From Stappia stellulata DSM 5886 (lineage in GTDB: Bacteria; Pseudomonadota; Alphaproteobacteria; Rhizobiales; Stappiaceae), in contig NZ_AUIM01000004.1 of the NCBI RefSeq assembly GCF_000423705.1, positions 434,001 through 498,000 of the forward strand: a stretch of 64,000 nt of DNA. The letters are read 5' to 3'. The position numbers and the translations under genes are program-made. Positions 41,568 through 52,500 of this stretch are shown here, in pieces (the first letter of the stretch is position 1; each line of letters opens with the position of its first letter). The notes below the pieces were generated by a model that did no database searches, had not been told where the DNA came from, and worked only from the letters and a program-made list of their open reading frames with translations.

Positions 41568-42704
41568 TCAAAGCGAACTGAGATGGAGGACATCATTCCA
41601 CGTCGCGAACACCATCAGGAAGAGCACGATCGCAATCCCGATACGAAAACCATATTCCTGCGTTCGTTCGCTGAGCGGCTTCCCGCGCAACGCCTCGGCG
41701 GCATAGAAAAGCAGGTGCCCGCCGTCGAGCATCGGGATCGGCATCAGGTTCAGCAAACCGATGCTGACGGACAGGATCGCGGTGAGGTTCAGCAGCGCCG
41801 CGAACCCGAGGGTTGCCACCTGCCCCGAGATCTGGGCCACACGGATCGGACCGCCGAGCTGGTCGACGGATTCGCGCCCCGTCACGATCCCGGCAATGTA
41901 TCCGGCGGTCCGGGACACCACGAACCAGGTCTCCTTGCCGCCTTCGACCACCGCTTCGATCGGACCGAAGCTGCGCAGGATGACGTCTTCCTGACTGGCG
42001 CTGCGACTGACGCCAAGCTGGCCGACCCGCTGGACATTGCCGAACCGGTCGCGGATTTCCCGCCTGTTGGGGGTGACGACGAGGTCGAGGGTCCGGGTGC
42101 CGCGCTCCACGGTCACGTTGAGCGGGACATCCGCGCTAACGCTGACCACCCTTTGGAGATCGGCAAAGGTCTCGACCGGGGCTCCGTCAATCGCGAGGAT
42201 CAGGTCGCCCTGCTCAAGGCCAGCCTCGGCGGCAGCGCTATTTTCCTGAACCTGGTCGACACGCGGCGAAATTTCCGGGCGACCCATGGTGGAAAACAGG
42301 ACCGCGAAAATCACGATGGACAGCAGGAAATTGGCAAAGGGACCGGCGGCCACGATCGCGGCCCGACGTGCGACGCTCTTGGTCTGAAAGGCGTCCGCGC
42401 GTTCCGCGTCGCTCATCTTCGCAAGTGCCTCGGTATCGGGAACGCTTGCCTCGTTTTCGTCGCCCGCGAACTTCACGTATCCGCCGAGCGGAATTGCCGA
42501 CAGTTTCCAGCGGGTCCCGTGTTTGTCGTTCCGCCCGAAAAGTTCCGGTCCAAAGCCGACGGAAAAGGCAACGACCCGCACGCCGCACCAGCGCGCAACG
42601 AGAAAGTGTCCCAGCTCGTGAAAGAAGACCACAATCGTCAATACGAAGAGGAAGGGCAGGATATATCCGGCGACAGACCCGAACAGCGATCCGATCAATT
42701 CCAT
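41568..42704 (-). CDS. rseP: RIP metalloprotease RseP (site-2 protease)
   Basis: A 378-residue intramembrane zinc protease. The metal site HELGH is in the first helix (VVFFHELGHFLVARWCG) and the third ligand lies in NLMPIPMLDGGHLLF. One PDZ domain is seen around residues 120-220 (AAEAGLEQGDLILAIDG). The C-terminal helices follow. GGAGA is placed well before ATG 42704. It is in the usual dxr-rseP-bamA order. Confidence 0.96.
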   Translation of the reverse strand: MELIGSLFGSVAGYILPFLFVLTIVVFFHELGHFLVARWCGVRVVAFSVGFGPELFGRNDKHGTRWKLSAIPLGGYVKFAGDENEASVPDTEALAKMSDAERADAFQTKSVARRAAIVAAGPFANFLLSIVIFAVLFSTMGRPEISPRVDQVQENSAAAEAGLEQGDLILAIDGAPVETFADLQRVVSVSADVPLNVTVERGTRTLDLVVTPNRREIRDRFGNVQRVGQLGVSRSASQEDVILRSFGPIEAVVEGGKETWFVVSRTAGYIAGIVTGRESVDQLGGPIRVAQISGQVATLGFAALLNLTAILSVSIGLLNLMPIPMLDGGHLLFYAAEALRGKPLSERTQEYGFRIGIAIVLFLMVFATWNDVLHLSSL

Positions 42705-42811
42705 TTTGTCTCCTTTGGCGGGTTTCGCCCGCCCCGCACCGCCGGCACGAGGCCATCGTGGAAATTCGACCAGGCCCGGACTGTCTTTAACCGGGCGTCA
42801 TTGTCGAGCAT

Positions 42812-44032
42812 CTAGTGCGCGACACGCGCGAGTTCATCGAGCGAGTACCGCCGGGCCGCCGCATCCACGACCATGACGTCCTCGACGGAGCGCGCCTCGC
42901 CGAGCTCACCGGAGGCCGACATGCGCTCGAGTACGCGTTCGATGGTCTCCGCAATACCGAGAAACCCGAGCTTGCGGTCGAGAAACGCCCGCACCATCAC
43001 TTCATCCGCCGCATTGAGCGCAGCCGACGCGGCAGCCCCATCGGCCATCGCCGCGCGCGCAAGCCGCAATGCCGGGAAGCGCACAGGATCCGGCACCTCG
43101 AAGGTGAGCGTCGCCAATGCGGCAAGATCAAGGCGCTGCGCGGGCGTGGACATCCGGCGCGGCCATGCCAGGCAATGGGAAATCGGGGTTCTCATGTCCG
43201 GCGCTCCGAGCTGCGCAAGAACGGATCCGTCGGAATATTGTACCATTCCGTGAACAACCGATTGAGGGTGAACCAGAACCTCCAGCTGATCCTGCCGCAG
43301 AGGAAAAAGATGATGCGCCTCGATGATCTCGAAACCCTTGTTCATCATCGTCGCGCTGTCGATCGAAATCCGCGCGCCCATGCTCCAGTTCGGATGCTTC
43401 AACGCGGCCTCGGGTGACACCGCACGCATTTGCGCAAGCGTGTGTGTTCTGAAGGGCCCGCCAGACGCAGTGAGCGTGAGGCATTCGATCTGCTCGACGT
43501 TGCCCTGCTCGAACACCTGGAACACCGCATTGTGTTCGGAATCGACGGGCAGAATCGTCGCCCCCGAAGCGCGCGCGGCCGACATGAAGAGATCGCCGGC
43601 GCAGACAAGGCATTCCTTGTTGGCGAGAGCGATTGCCGTGCCCTGCCGCACAGCGGCAAGCGTCGGAGCCAGACCAGCCGCCCCCACGATGGCGGCAACC
43701 AGCATGTCCACCGGTCGCACTGCGGCCTCCTCGACCGCCGCGGGCCCCGCCGCGCAGGTGATCCCGGTCCCGGAAAGCGCATCTTTCAGGCTGCCGTAGG
43801 CGCTTTCATCCGCCACGACGGCATGCTCGGCGCGGACCCGGATCGCCGCTGCGGCCAACGCTTTTGCATTCGTGTTCGCCGTGAGCGCACAAATGTCGAA
43901 CCGGCCTGGATTGCGGGCGACGAGATCCAGTGTGCTGGTGCCGATGGATCCGCTGGCGCCGAGCACGCTCAGGCGAAGCGGTGCGTCGGCGTTGCCTCCG
44001 CCAGGGGACTGCCGGCTTCCATTTCCAACCAC
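42812..44032 (-). CDS. dxr: 1-deoxy-D-xylulose 5-phosphate reductoisomerase
   Basis: A 406-residue NADPH-dependent enzyme of the MEP isoprenoid pathway. The cofactor motif is SVLGASGSIGTSTLDLVAR, with ALANKECLVCAGDLFM, LPVDSEHNAVFQVFE, LTASGGPFRTH and WSMGARISIDSATMMNKG. The start is a GTG at 44032, 3 bases after the cdsA stop; the nearest upstream ATG is out of frame. Full length. Confidence 0.96.
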   Translation of the reverse strand: MVGNGSRQSPGGGNADAPLRLSVLGASGSIGTSTLDLVARNPGRFDICALTANTNAKALAAAAIRVRAEHAVVADESAYGSLKDALSGTGITCAAGPAAVEEAAVRPVDMLVAAIVGAAGLAPTLAAVRQGTAIALANKECLVCAGDLFMSAARASGATILPVDSEHNAVFQVFEQGNVEQIECLTLTASGGPFRTHTLAQMRAVSPEAALKHPNWSMGARISIDSATMMNKGFEIIEAHHLFPLRQDQLEVLVHPQSVVHGMVQYSDGSVLAQLGAPDMRTPISHCLAWPRRMSTPAQRLDLAALATLTFEVPDPVRFPALRLARAAMADGAAASAALNAADEVMVRAFLDRKLGFLGIAETIERVLERMSASGELGEARSVEDVMVVDAAARRYSLDELARVAH

Positions 44033-44035
44033 GCG

Positions 44036-44905
44036 TCAGTATCCCCGCATTGAAATGATCTGGCCAACCGGATCGACCATCGACCCGGTCAGGAGAGCGG
44101 CGACTGCGTATCCAAGAACGCCCGCCCCGACCAGCCCGTCGAGCCGGTCCATGACACCGCCGTGCCCGGGGATGATGTGCCCGGAATCCTTCACGCCGAA
44201 ATGGCGCTTCAACGCGGATTCAAACAGGTCTCCGATCTGGGAAAACACCGAAAGCCCTGCAGCAAAGAGGAGCCAGACCCCCATGCCCGCCCGGCCGGTC
44301 ACCTGATGGCCAAGCCAGCCGATTGCCACGGCTGCGACAAACCCGCCAATGGCGCCGCTCCATGTCTTTTTCGGCGAGACCCGGACCCAAAGCTTCGGCC
44401 CGCCGAAGCGGCGGCCGACGAAATAGGCGACGATATCGGTCGCCCAGACGACGCCGAACAGAAAGACGATGACCGCAAGGCCGGCGGTTCCCTCGCGCAG
44501 CACGACCAGCACCGCGCCGGAGCTTCCGGCGTAGGCTACGCCGCCGGCAAGCCACAGGATGTGCCTTTGACCCATCGCAACGGCTGACAAGGCAAGAGCG
44601 GCAGTGGCGACCAGAAGAAGCGCAAATCCGGCCGCAACCTCACCTGCGCTCGCGGCGATCACGGCCACCGTCACCGTTCCATAGGCCAGCGCGCAGGCAA
44701 TACGTGCGTTCTGCGCCTTGACGATAAGGGACCACTCGCGCAGCAAAATGAGCGCACAGGCGCCCGCGCCCAGAGCAAACCAGACTCCGCCGACATAGGT
44801 CACCGCAAGCGCGGCCGGCACAAGAAGAAGCGCGGATATCACGCGCAGCCGGAGTTCAGTGCGCCTGATGTCGGACGTCGGAACGGGCAGCGGTCCCTCG
44901 CTCAT
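44036..44905 (-). CDS. cdsA: Phosphatidate cytidylyltransferase
   Basis: A 289-residue inner-membrane enzyme making CDP-diacylglycerol. About eight hydrophobic segments are seen. The signature VSPKKTWSGAIGGFVAAVA and KRHFGVKDSGHIIPGHGGVMDRLDG carries the catalytic Asp and metal residues. It overlaps uppS by 4 bases (ATGA) and precedes dxr by 3 bases, so uppS-cdsA-dxr is one coupled unit. Confidence 0.96.
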   Translation of the reverse strand: MSEGPLPVPTSDIRRTELRLRVISALLLVPAALAVTYVGGVWFALGAGACALILLREWSLIVKAQNARIACALAYGTVTVAVIAASAGEVAAGFALLLVATAALALSAVAMGQRHILWLAGGVAYAGSSGAVLVVLREGTAGLAVIVFLFGVVWATDIVAYFVGRRFGGPKLWVRVSPKKTWSGAIGGFVAAVAIGWLGHQVTGRAGMGVWLLFAAGLSVFSQIGDLFESALKRHFGVKDSGHIIPGHGGVMDRLDGLVGAGVLGYAVAALLTGSMVDPVGQIISMRGY

Positions 44906-45672
44906 CTCGCGACTTTCGCGGACAAGCCGCCAAAGCGACGGTCCCGCGCGGCATAGGCTGCAAACGCCTGTTCAAGCGCGCATTCATCGAAGTCCGGCCA
45001 GTGGACGTCCGGGAAGTAGAACTCCGCATAAGCCGCCTGCCAGAGCAGAAAATTCGACAAGCGCTGCTCGCCGCTGGTGCGGATGATCAGGTCCGGGTCG
45101 GGGAGCGTGGCAGTGTCGAGATATTGCGCAATGCGCGCCTCGGTCACATCTTCCGCCTTGAGCCGACCTGCCTCAACCTCCCCGGCAATGCGCCGGATCG
45201 CCCTGGCGATCTCGTTGCGGCCACCATAGTTGAAGGCGACCACGAGCGTCATACCGGTGTTGTCGCACGTCAGGGCCTCGCCTTCCTCGATGAGACCGAG
45301 AATTCGTTTATCGAGCCCCTCACGTTCCCCGATCATCGTGACCCGAACGTTCTGACGGTGGATTTCCGCCAGGTCACGCCGCACGAAACGCTCGAGAAGC
45401 CCCATCAGGAACCCCACTTCCGCAGCGGGACGGTTCCAGTTTTCCGACGAGAAGCTGAAAAGCGTGAGAAATTGCACGCCCCGGTCGGAGCAATGGCGAA
45501 CGGTGCGGCGAAGGGAGGTAACGCCGGCGCGATGGCCTTCCGTACGCGGCAGGCCGCGCTTGACGGCCCATCGCCCGTTGCCATCCATGATCACGGCGAC
45601 ATGTCGCGGAACGTCGACACGCTCCGCCGCGCTGACCTGCTCGGATACGTTCAGGCCTGCCGTCACCGTCAT
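44902..45672 (-). CDS. uppS: Isoprenyl transferase (undecaprenyl diphosphate synthase)
   Basis: A 256-residue cis-prenyltransferase that makes the C55 carrier lipid. The diphosphate-binding Asp is in HVAVIMDGNGRWAVKRG. LTLFSFSSENWNRP and the C-terminal DPDLIIRTSGEQRLSNFLLW are conserved. ATG 45672 has GGGAG upstream; the longer frame is not supported. It follows frr by 40 bases. Confidence 0.97.
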   Translation of the reverse strand: MTVTAGLNVSEQVSAAERVDVPRHVAVIMDGNGRWAVKRGLPRTEGHRAGVTSLRRTVRHCSDRGVQFLTLFSFSSENWNRPAAEVGFLMGLLERFVRRDLAEIHRQNVRVTMIGEREGLDKRILGLIEEGEALTCDNTGMTLVVAFNYGGRNEIARAIRRIAGEVEAGRLKAEDVTEARIAQYLDTATLPDPDLIIRTSGEQRLSNFLLWQAAYAEFYFPDVHWPDFDECALEQAFAAYAARDRRFGGLSAKVAR

Positions 45673-45712
45673 CCCCTGCTCCCTTTCGTTGTGATCGAAT
45701 CGCAATCTGCAA

Positions 45713-46276
45713 TCAGATCTGGGAGATTTCCTGTTCTTTCTTGGCAAGCATTGCGTCGATATCGGCGATCATTCCATCGGTCATCTTTTGCACGCGATCG
45801 GCAGATACCCGGCTGTCGTCCTCGCTGATGCTGCCGTCCTTCTCCAGCTTCTTGAGCGTTTCCATGCCGTCACGACGGACATGACGCACCGCCACCTTCG
45901 ACTGCTCCGCGTATTTGTGCGCGACTTTGATCAGATCCTTGCGCCGCTCTTCGTTCAGTTCCGGAATCGGCAGACGCAGGTTCGTGCCGTCCACAACCGG
46001 ATTGAGACCCAGATTCGATTCGCGGATCGCCCGCTCGACGGCGCCCACCATCGATTTGTCCCAGACCTGAACCGAGATCATCCGCGGCTCGGGAACGCTG
46101 ACCGTGGCGACCTGGTTGATCGGCATGGGAGAACCGTAGGCTTCGACAGAAATCGCATCCAGCATGCTGGAGGATGCCCGACCGGTACGCAGACCCGCAA
46201 GATCTGTCTTCAGGACGCCAATCGCCCCGGTCATCCGACGCTCGAGATCGCCAAAATCGACATCCTGATCGGCCAT
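45713..46276 (-). CDS. frr: Ribosome recycling factor
   Basis: A 187-residue factor that splits post-termination ribosomes with EF-G. It shows the helix [19 protein letters not shown], the domain II region [19 protein letters not shown], and the return helices [29 protein letters not shown] at 46276 is the right start. A 190-base gap separates it from pyrH upstream, with no structure noted. Confidence 0.97.
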   Translation of the reverse strand: MADQDVDFGDLERRMTGAIGVLKTDLAGLRTGRASSSMLDAISVEAYGSPMPINQVATVSVPEPRMISVQVWDKSMVGAVERAIRESNLGLNPVVDGTNLRLPIPELNEERRKDLIKVAHKYAEQSKVAVRHVRRDGMETLKKLEKDGSISEDDSRVSADRVQKMTDGMIADIDAMLAKKEQEISQI

Positions 46277-46466
46277 AGTGTCCTCTCTCATCATTTCACG
46301 CGACCGGACCAAGGCCGATCGACCAAACACATTGCGTCTTATTTCCATGACGCGCGGCGGAAACGCAAGCGCTTCCGCACGTCGGCCCCGCCCGAGACCG
46401 CAAAACAACGCTGGAAACGGCAAGGCAATCCGCAGAGCTCCGGCTGTCGAAAGCCGTTTGCGGCAG

Positions 46467-47186
46467 TCAGTCGGAAATGACGGTATAAAGCCCCGCGCCG
46501 TTCATCACGTCGACAAGCGCGCCGGGGGTGCGGATGGAAAAGACGATCACGGGAATCGCATTGTCACGCGCAAGCGCAATGGCGGTTGCATCCATCACCT
46601 TCAGGTCTCGGTTCAGCACCTCGCCGGGCGTCAGCGTGTCGTAGCGCTCGGCGTCAGGCACCTTTTTCGGGTCGTCGGAATAAACGCCATCGACACTCGT
46701 GCCCTTCAGGAAGGCATCGCAACGCATTTCGGCCGCACGCAATGCAGCACCGCTGTCGGTGGTGAAAAACGGATTGCCCGTGCCGCCGGCAAAGACGATC
46801 ACGTCGCCGTCTTCCATGTAGCGCTCGGCGCTGCGCTGGGTGAAGGTCTCGCAGATCGAGGGAACGGGAACAGCGGACAGGACACGGGCGGGAACGCCAA
46901 GACGGCGAAGCGCATCGGCAAGCGTCAGCGAATTCATGACCGTCGCCAGCATGCCCATGTGGTCGCCGGTCACCCGGTTTCCGCCCTTTGCCGCAACGGC
47001 GACGCCGCGGAAGATGTTGCCGCCGCCAACCACGACCCCGACCTGGGCCCCGAGGCTCACCGCCTCGGCGATTTCCTTGGCCACGCGCCCGACAGTTTCC
47101 GGGTCGATCCCGAACTCCTGCGATCCCATCAGGGCCTCGCCCGACAGTTTCACAAGTACCCGCCGCCAGCGAAGTTGTCTCGTCAT
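46467..47186 (-). CDS. pyrH: Uridylate kinase
   Basis: A 239-residue bacterial UMP kinase. Motifs are [73 protein letters not shown] and [15 protein letters not shown]. Normal length. The tsf terminator lies about 95 bases upstream, so pyrH-frr has its own promoter. Confidence 0.98.
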   Translation of the reverse strand: MTRQLRWRRVLVKLSGEALMGSQEFGIDPETVGRVAKEIAEAVSLGAQVGVVVGGGNIFRGVAVAAKGGNRVTGDHMGMLATVMNSLTLADALRRLGVPARVLSAVPVPSICETFTQRSAERYMEDGDVIVFAGGTGNPFFTTDSGAALRAAEMRCDAFLKGTSVDGVYSDDPKKVPDAERYDTLTPGEVLNRDLKVMDATAIALARDNAIPVIVFSIRTPGALVDVMNGAGLYTVISD

Positions 47187-47280
47187 CTTTTTGTCTCGCC
47201 GTTTGGGTTGGCCGGTTTTGTTGTCATGTGGCCCGGCAAGGTGACGTGCCCCTGCACAGTGGAGCGACGGTGCCGGACAG

Positions 47281-47308
47281 AAGAAAGGCGCCGGAATGAC
47301 CGGCGCCT
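47281..47308 (-). terminator. Rho-independent terminator after tsf
   Basis: Perfect 11-bp stem AAAGGCGCCGG / CCGGCGCCTTT (47282-47308) with a 5-base loop. On the minus strand it is followed by CTTCTGTC. It lies about 10 bases past the tsf stop and ends the rpsB-tsf transcript. The T-run is short but the stem is strong. Confidence 0.75.
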
Positions 47309-47318
47309 TTGTCGGGGC

Positions 47319-48242
47319 TTAACTGCCTGCCGCCGCGGCGACTTCCGCCGCGAAATCCGTTTCTTCCTTTTCGATCCCCTCGCCGAGGGCAAATCGGACG
47401 AAACCGGTCAGTGTGACAGGGCTGCCGAGATCCTTTGCAAAGGCCTCGATGGCCTGCTCGATCGTCTTGTCCGGATCGATGACAAACGCCTGCTTCTCAA
47501 GCGTCACTTCCTCGTAGAACTTGCGCAGGCGACCTTCGACCATCTTTTCGATGATGTTTTCCGGCTTGCCGGATTCGCGTGCCTGTTCGGAGAAGATCTG
47601 ACGCTCGCGCTCGACAACGTCGGCATCCAGCGATGCGACATTGAGCGACAGCGGGTTCGTCGCAGCGACATGCATCGCGATCTTGCGACCGAATGCATTG
47701 ACCTGCTCGGCATCGCCGGTCGATTCCAGGGCGACGAGAACGCCGATCTTGCCCATGCCGTCGGCAATCGCGCCATGGACATAGGTTGCCACGGCGCCGT
47801 TATCGACCGAAAGCGCGGCAGCGCGACGCAGCGACATGTTCTCGCCGATCGTTGCGATCGCTTCCTTGATCTCGTCGCCAACCGTCTTGTCCCGACCCGG
47901 GAACGGAGCGTCGGCAAGCGCCGCCACATCGCCATCGACGGAAAGCGCCGCCTGCGACGTGCCGGCGATCAGTGCCTGGAACGCCTCGTTGCGAGCCACG
48001 AAGTCGGTTTCGGAGTTGAGTTCGATCACAGCGGCACGGGTGCCGTCCGATGCAACGCCGACAAGCCCCTCGGCCGCGACGCGACCGGCCTTCTTTGCGG
48101 CCTTCGCCAGCCCCTTGGTGCGCAGCCAGTCGACAGCTGCGTCCATGTCGCCGTTGTTTTCCGCAAGGGCTGCCTTGCAGTCCATCATGCCCACGCCGGT
48201 CTTTTCGCGGAGCTCTTTCACCATCGCTGCGGTAATGCTCAT
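47319..48242 (-). CDS. tsf: Elongation factor Ts
   Basis: A 307-residue nucleotide exchange factor for EF-Tu. The N-terminal UBA-like domain is [20 protein letters not shown] with [18 protein letters not shown]. The core has [21 protein letters not shown], with the TDFVARN motif needed for EF-Tu binding. It is downstream of rpsB, separated by a 127-base spacer that holds a hairpin. Confidence 0.97.
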   Translation of the reverse strand: MSITAAMVKELREKTGVGMMDCKAALAENNGDMDAAVDWLRTKGLAKAAKKAGRVAAEGLVGVASDGTRAAVIELNSETDFVARNEAFQALIAGTSQAALSVDGDVAALADAPFPGRDKTVGDEIKEAIATIGENMSLRRAAALSVDNGAVATYVHGAIADGMGKIGVLVALESTGDAEQVNAFGRKIAMHVAATNPLSLNVASLDADVVERERQIFSEQARESGKPENIIEKMVEGRLRKFYEEVTLEKQAFVIDPDKTIEQAIEAFAKDLGSPVTLTGFVRFALGEGIEKEETDFAAEVAAAAGS

Positions 48243-48328
48243 AGATCGCCTCGTTGACGGGTGTTTACCCCGGCATTCCTAGCCGAGGCCTCACATAGGA
48301 TTGATGACAGAAACGCACAAACGCTTCG

Positions 48329-48352
48329 CCGGCAGGCACTGCGGCCTGCCGG
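48329..48352. repeat. Hairpin between rpsB and tsf
   Basis: CCGGCAGGC (48329-48337) and GCCTGCCGG (48344-48352) form a perfect 9-bp stem with a 6-base loop, 18 bases past the rpsB stop. No U-run follows on the minus strand, so it may be a partial terminator or an RNA-processing and stability element that sets the S2 to EF-Ts ratio. Confidence 0.5.
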
Positions 48353-48369
48353 GCAACGCTCGGGTTTCG

Positions 48370-49200
48370 TCAGCCGACCTTCGCCGGGGTTTCTTCGGCA
48401 GCGGCCGTTTCGGCCGGAGCCGCTTCGGCCGGAGCCTCGGCCGCAGCTTCCGCTTCAAGCGCCGGCTCGACCGGGGCTTCTTCGGCTGCGCCGACGTCCA
48501 TGCCCATGCCGCCCTGGGCACGGGAAATGCCGTCGATCGCAGCGCGGGCGATCAGATCGCAATAGAGGCTGATGGCACGGCCGGCGTCATCGTTGCCCGG
48601 AACCGGGTAGTCGATGCCGACCGGATCGCAGTTGCTGTCGACGATGGCCGCGACCGGAATGCCAAGACGCTTGGCTTCCTGAATGGCAATCGCCTCGCGG
48701 TTGGTGTCGATCACGAACAGGAGGTCAGGCAGACCGCCCATGTCCTTGATGCCGCCAAGGTTGCGCTCGAGCTTCTCGCGCTCGCGGTCCATGAAGAGCC
48801 GCTCTTTCTTGGTCAGGCCGCTCGGGTTGCTGAGCGTCTCTTCCAGCTTGCGCAGACGCTGGATCGACTGGGAGATGGTCTTCCAGTTGGTCAGCATGCC
48901 GCCAAGCCAGCGGGCGTTGACATGATACTGCGCGGACCGGCGCGCGCCGTCCGCGACAGCTTCCTGGGCCTGACGCTTGGTGCCGACCAGCAGCACGCGA
49001 CCGCCGGCGGCCACGGTGTCGGACACCGTCTTCAGCGCCTGATGCAGAAGCGGAACGGTCTGCGCGAGATCGAGAATGTGGATGTTGTTGCGGACACCGA
49101 AGATGTAATCGCCCATCTTCGGGTTCCAACGGTGCTTCTGGTGACCGAAGTGGACACCAGCTTCCAGCAGCTGACGCATAGAGAATTCGGGCAGGGCCAT
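48370..49200 (-). CDS. rpsB: 30S ribosomal protein S2
   Basis: A 276-residue small-subunit protein. Conserved stretches are [62 protein letters not shown] and [20 protein letters not shown]. The last 40 residues are an Ala/Glu/Pro-rich tail, usual in alphaproteobacteria. Upstream of tsf as in nearly all bacteria. Confidence 0.98.
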   Translation of the reverse strand: MALPEFSMRQLLEAGVHFGHQKHRWNPKMGDYIFGVRNNIHILDLAQTVPLLHQALKTVSDTVAAGGRVLLVGTKRQAQEAVADGARRSAQYHVNARWLGGMLTNWKTISQSIQRLRKLEETLSNPSGLTKKERLFMDREREKLERNLGGIKDMGGLPDLLFVIDTNREAIAIQEAKRLGIPVAAIVDSNCDPVGIDYPVPGNDDAGRAISLYCDLIARAAIDGISRAQGGMGMDVGAAEEAPVEPALEAEAAAEAPAEAAPAETAAAEETPAKVG

Positions 49201-49545
49201 GGCCGTGCAACTCCTTGATTTTCCGGTTATACCTCCGCAGGGCGTGGCAGCGCTCGCGCGCTTACACCGGATGGACCCCGTTCAAGAACGAAAACCGACC
49301 CTGCGTGTGGAATGCGCGCGTTATAGTCGTCGTCGCCCGGCAATTCAAGCCCGCGCGGGCATCATCGCCAATTCCCTGTGCGCGAGATGCGCCAAACGGG
49401 ACGATCCGGCGAACTGCGGCGGGCCCACACGCACCAAGACCTGCGCGACATACCCGGGATCCGCCCTCTCCTCCCGGCAAACGCCGGGCCGGTCTCAAGA
49501 CAGCCGGTCCAGCCGGTCAGCCGCGATTCGCATGGTCTTCGCGGC
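49201..49545. other. Intergenic region dnaE to rpsB
   Basis: These 345 bases hold no recognisable gene. On the minus strand TATAAC (near 49325) with CTTGAA about 15 bases upstream could be the rpsB promoter core, with a long 5' leader. No clear terminator for dnaE was found; short GC-rich palindromes near 49480-49500 are too weak to call. Confidence 0.45.
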
Positions 49546-52500
49546 TCATGCGAGCTGGACCTCGACGACACCGGGAATTGTCTTCATGGCCCCGGCGATC
49601 TGGGGCGACAGGCGGAAACGTCCGGGCAGTTTCACTTCGACCTCGCGCGCCCCGCCATCGACCAGCACGACGATGCTTACGTCCCCATCGCCACGCTCGC
49701 CGAGATGACGCTGCAGGCGCCGGGCCGCATCCGGATGGTTGAGATACACGGTCAGGCTTCGCTGGACCTGGGTCGCGGCCTCTTCCAGCGGCTTCACCGA
49801 CTGGATACGCAGGCTCGGCTCATCGTCGCGCATGTCGGCACCGACGAGGAGAACCACGGATCTTCCAGGTTCAACCGCATCGCGGTACTGCTGCAGGGAT
49901 TCGGAAAACAGCAGGGCCTCGTACTGGCCCGTGGGATCGGACAGGCGAACGATCCCCATCTTGTTTCCCGAACGTGTCTTGCGTTCCTGCCGACCAAGAA
50001 CTGTGCCGGCAAGACGACCGGCCGTGGCGCCCTGTTTCACCGCTTGCGAGAAATCCGCCCACATCTGGACCCGCATCCGCTCCAAAAGCGGCATGTAGGA
50101 ATCGAGCGGATGCGCCGACAGATAAAAGCCGATCGCCGACTGTTCGCGCTGCAGGCGCTCCTCCGGCATCCAGTCCGGCGCATCGGGAAGATGAACCGCC
50201 TCGCCGCCCTCGCTGCCGCCGAACATGTCGTTCTGCCCGCTCAGCGCTTCTTCGTCGGTGCGCTGCGCGACGCCCAGGATCCGGTCCATCCCGGCGACCA
50301 GACGTCCACGGTTGGACTCAAGCGCATCGAATGCGCCCGCATTGACGAGGCTTTCCAGCGTCCGCTTGTTCAACTGTCGCGCGCTGATGCGGGTTGCGAA
50401 ATCCCCGATGCTGGCGAAAGGCTTGTCGCCGCGCACCTCGATGATGTGCTCCACCGCCTGCTCCCCGACGCCCTTGATCGCGCCCATGGCATAACGGATC
50501 TTCTCGCCCTCGACCGAGAAATGCACACCGGAATGGTTCACCGAAGGCGGCAGGACGTCCACCTTCATGCGACGCGCCTCGACGCAGAAGTCACTCAGCT
50601 TGTCCGTGTTTCCAAGGTCCAGCGTCATCGACGCCGCCATGAACTCGACCGGGTGATTGGCCTTGAGCCAGGCCGTTTGATAGGAGACCAGCGCATAGGC
50701 TGCGGCATGCGACTTGTTGAAGCCGTAGTTGGCGAATTTCGCCACGAGATCGAAGATCGAGCCCGCCTGCCCCTTGTCGATGCCGCGTTCCACGGCACCG
50801 TCGACGAACCGTGCGCGCTGAACCTCCATCTCCGCGGCGATCTTCTTGCCCATCGCTCGACGCAAAAGATCGGCTTCGCCGAGCGAATAGCCCGACAGGA
50901 TCTGGGCGATCTGCATCACCTGTTCCTGATAGACGATGATGCCATTGGTCTCGATCAGGATCGGTTCCAGCAGGGGGTGCAGGCAATCCGGCTCCTGCTC
51001 GCCATGCTTGACAGCATTGTAGACCGGGATGTTGTCCATGGGACCGGGGCGGTACAACGCCACCAGAGCGATGATGTCCTCGAACCGGTCGGGCTTCATG
51101 CCCGCGATCGCGCGGCGCATGCCCTGACTTTCCAGCTGGAACACGCCGACAGTCTCACCGGCCGCGAGCAGCCTGTAGGTCGCGGCATCGTCCATCGGCA
51201 AAGCGGCGATATCGACCGTGATGTCCTTATCGGCGATCAGCTTCACAGCCGTATCGATCACCGTGAGGGTTTTCAGGCCGAGAAAGTCGAACTTGACCAG
51301 CCCCGCCTGCTCGACCCACTTCATGTTGAACTGGGCAACCGGCATGTCGGAACGCGGATCGCGGTAGAGCGGAACGAGCTGCTCCAGCGGCCGGTCGCCG
51401 ATCACCACGCCGGCGGCATGCGTCGAGGCGTGCCGGTAGAGGCCTTCGAGCTTCTGAGACATCGCCAACAAACGCGCGACGATCTCCTCGTCGCGCTGCG
51501 CCTCCTGCAAGCGCGGCTCGTCACGGATCGCCTGCTCCAGCGTCACCTGCTGGCCGGGCGTGGCCGGCACCATCTTGGACAACCGGTCGACCTGCCCGTA
51601 AGGCATCTGCAGGACGCGGCCGACATCGCGCAACACGGCGCGCGCCTGCAGCGTCCCGAAGGTGATAATCTGCGCCACCTGCGCACGTCCGTATTTTTCC
51701 TGGACGTAGCGGATGACCTCCTCGCGGCGGTTCTGACAAAAATCGATATCGAAATCCGGCATCGACACACGTTCCGGATTGAGAAACCGCTCGAAGAGAA
51801 GCGCATAACGCATTGGATCCAGGTCGGTAACGGTCAACGACCACGCGACCAGAGAACCGGCGCCGGAACCGCGGCCCGGTCCAACCGGAATGTCATGCGC
51901 CTTCGCCCACTTGATGAAGTCGGCAACGATCAGGAAGTAACCTGGAAACTGCATCCGCTCGATGATGCCAAGCTCGTAATCGAGACGGGACCAGTACTCG
52001 TCTTCCGAGACGTCCGGAGCCAGACCATGGGCCGCAAGCCGCGCGGATAGGCCCTCCTTCGCCTGGCGGCGCAATTCGTCAACCTCGGCCCGAAAGGCGG
52101 CCTCCGGATCGTCGGAGGCGCCGGCAAACTGCGGCAGGATCGGCGCGTGTTTCAACGGGCGGGCATGGCAGCGCCGCGCGATCTCCACCGTGTTGGCGGC
52201 GGCCTCGGGCAGGTCGGCGAAAAGCGCCAGCATTTCCGCGCGTGTCTTGAAGCAATGCTCCGGCGTCAGCCTGCGCCGGTCGTCCTCAACGAGCATCCGG
52301 CCTTCTGAAATGCAGATCAGCGCATCATGCGCCTCGTAATCGTCGCGATGGGCGAAAAAGGGCTCGTTGGTGGCCACGAGCGGAAGCTCAAGCGCATAGG
52401 CGAGCTGGACCATCGCCTCCTCGGTCGCGATCTCCTCGGGCATGTCATGCCGCTGGATCTCGACATAGAGCCGGTCCGCAAAGCCCGCCTTCAGCGTCTC

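Noticed and set aside
39339-42815. A plus-strand open frame of 1158 codons
   Set aside because: It is antisense to bamA and rseP, which are unmistakable; the frame is open only because of high GC and has no family features.
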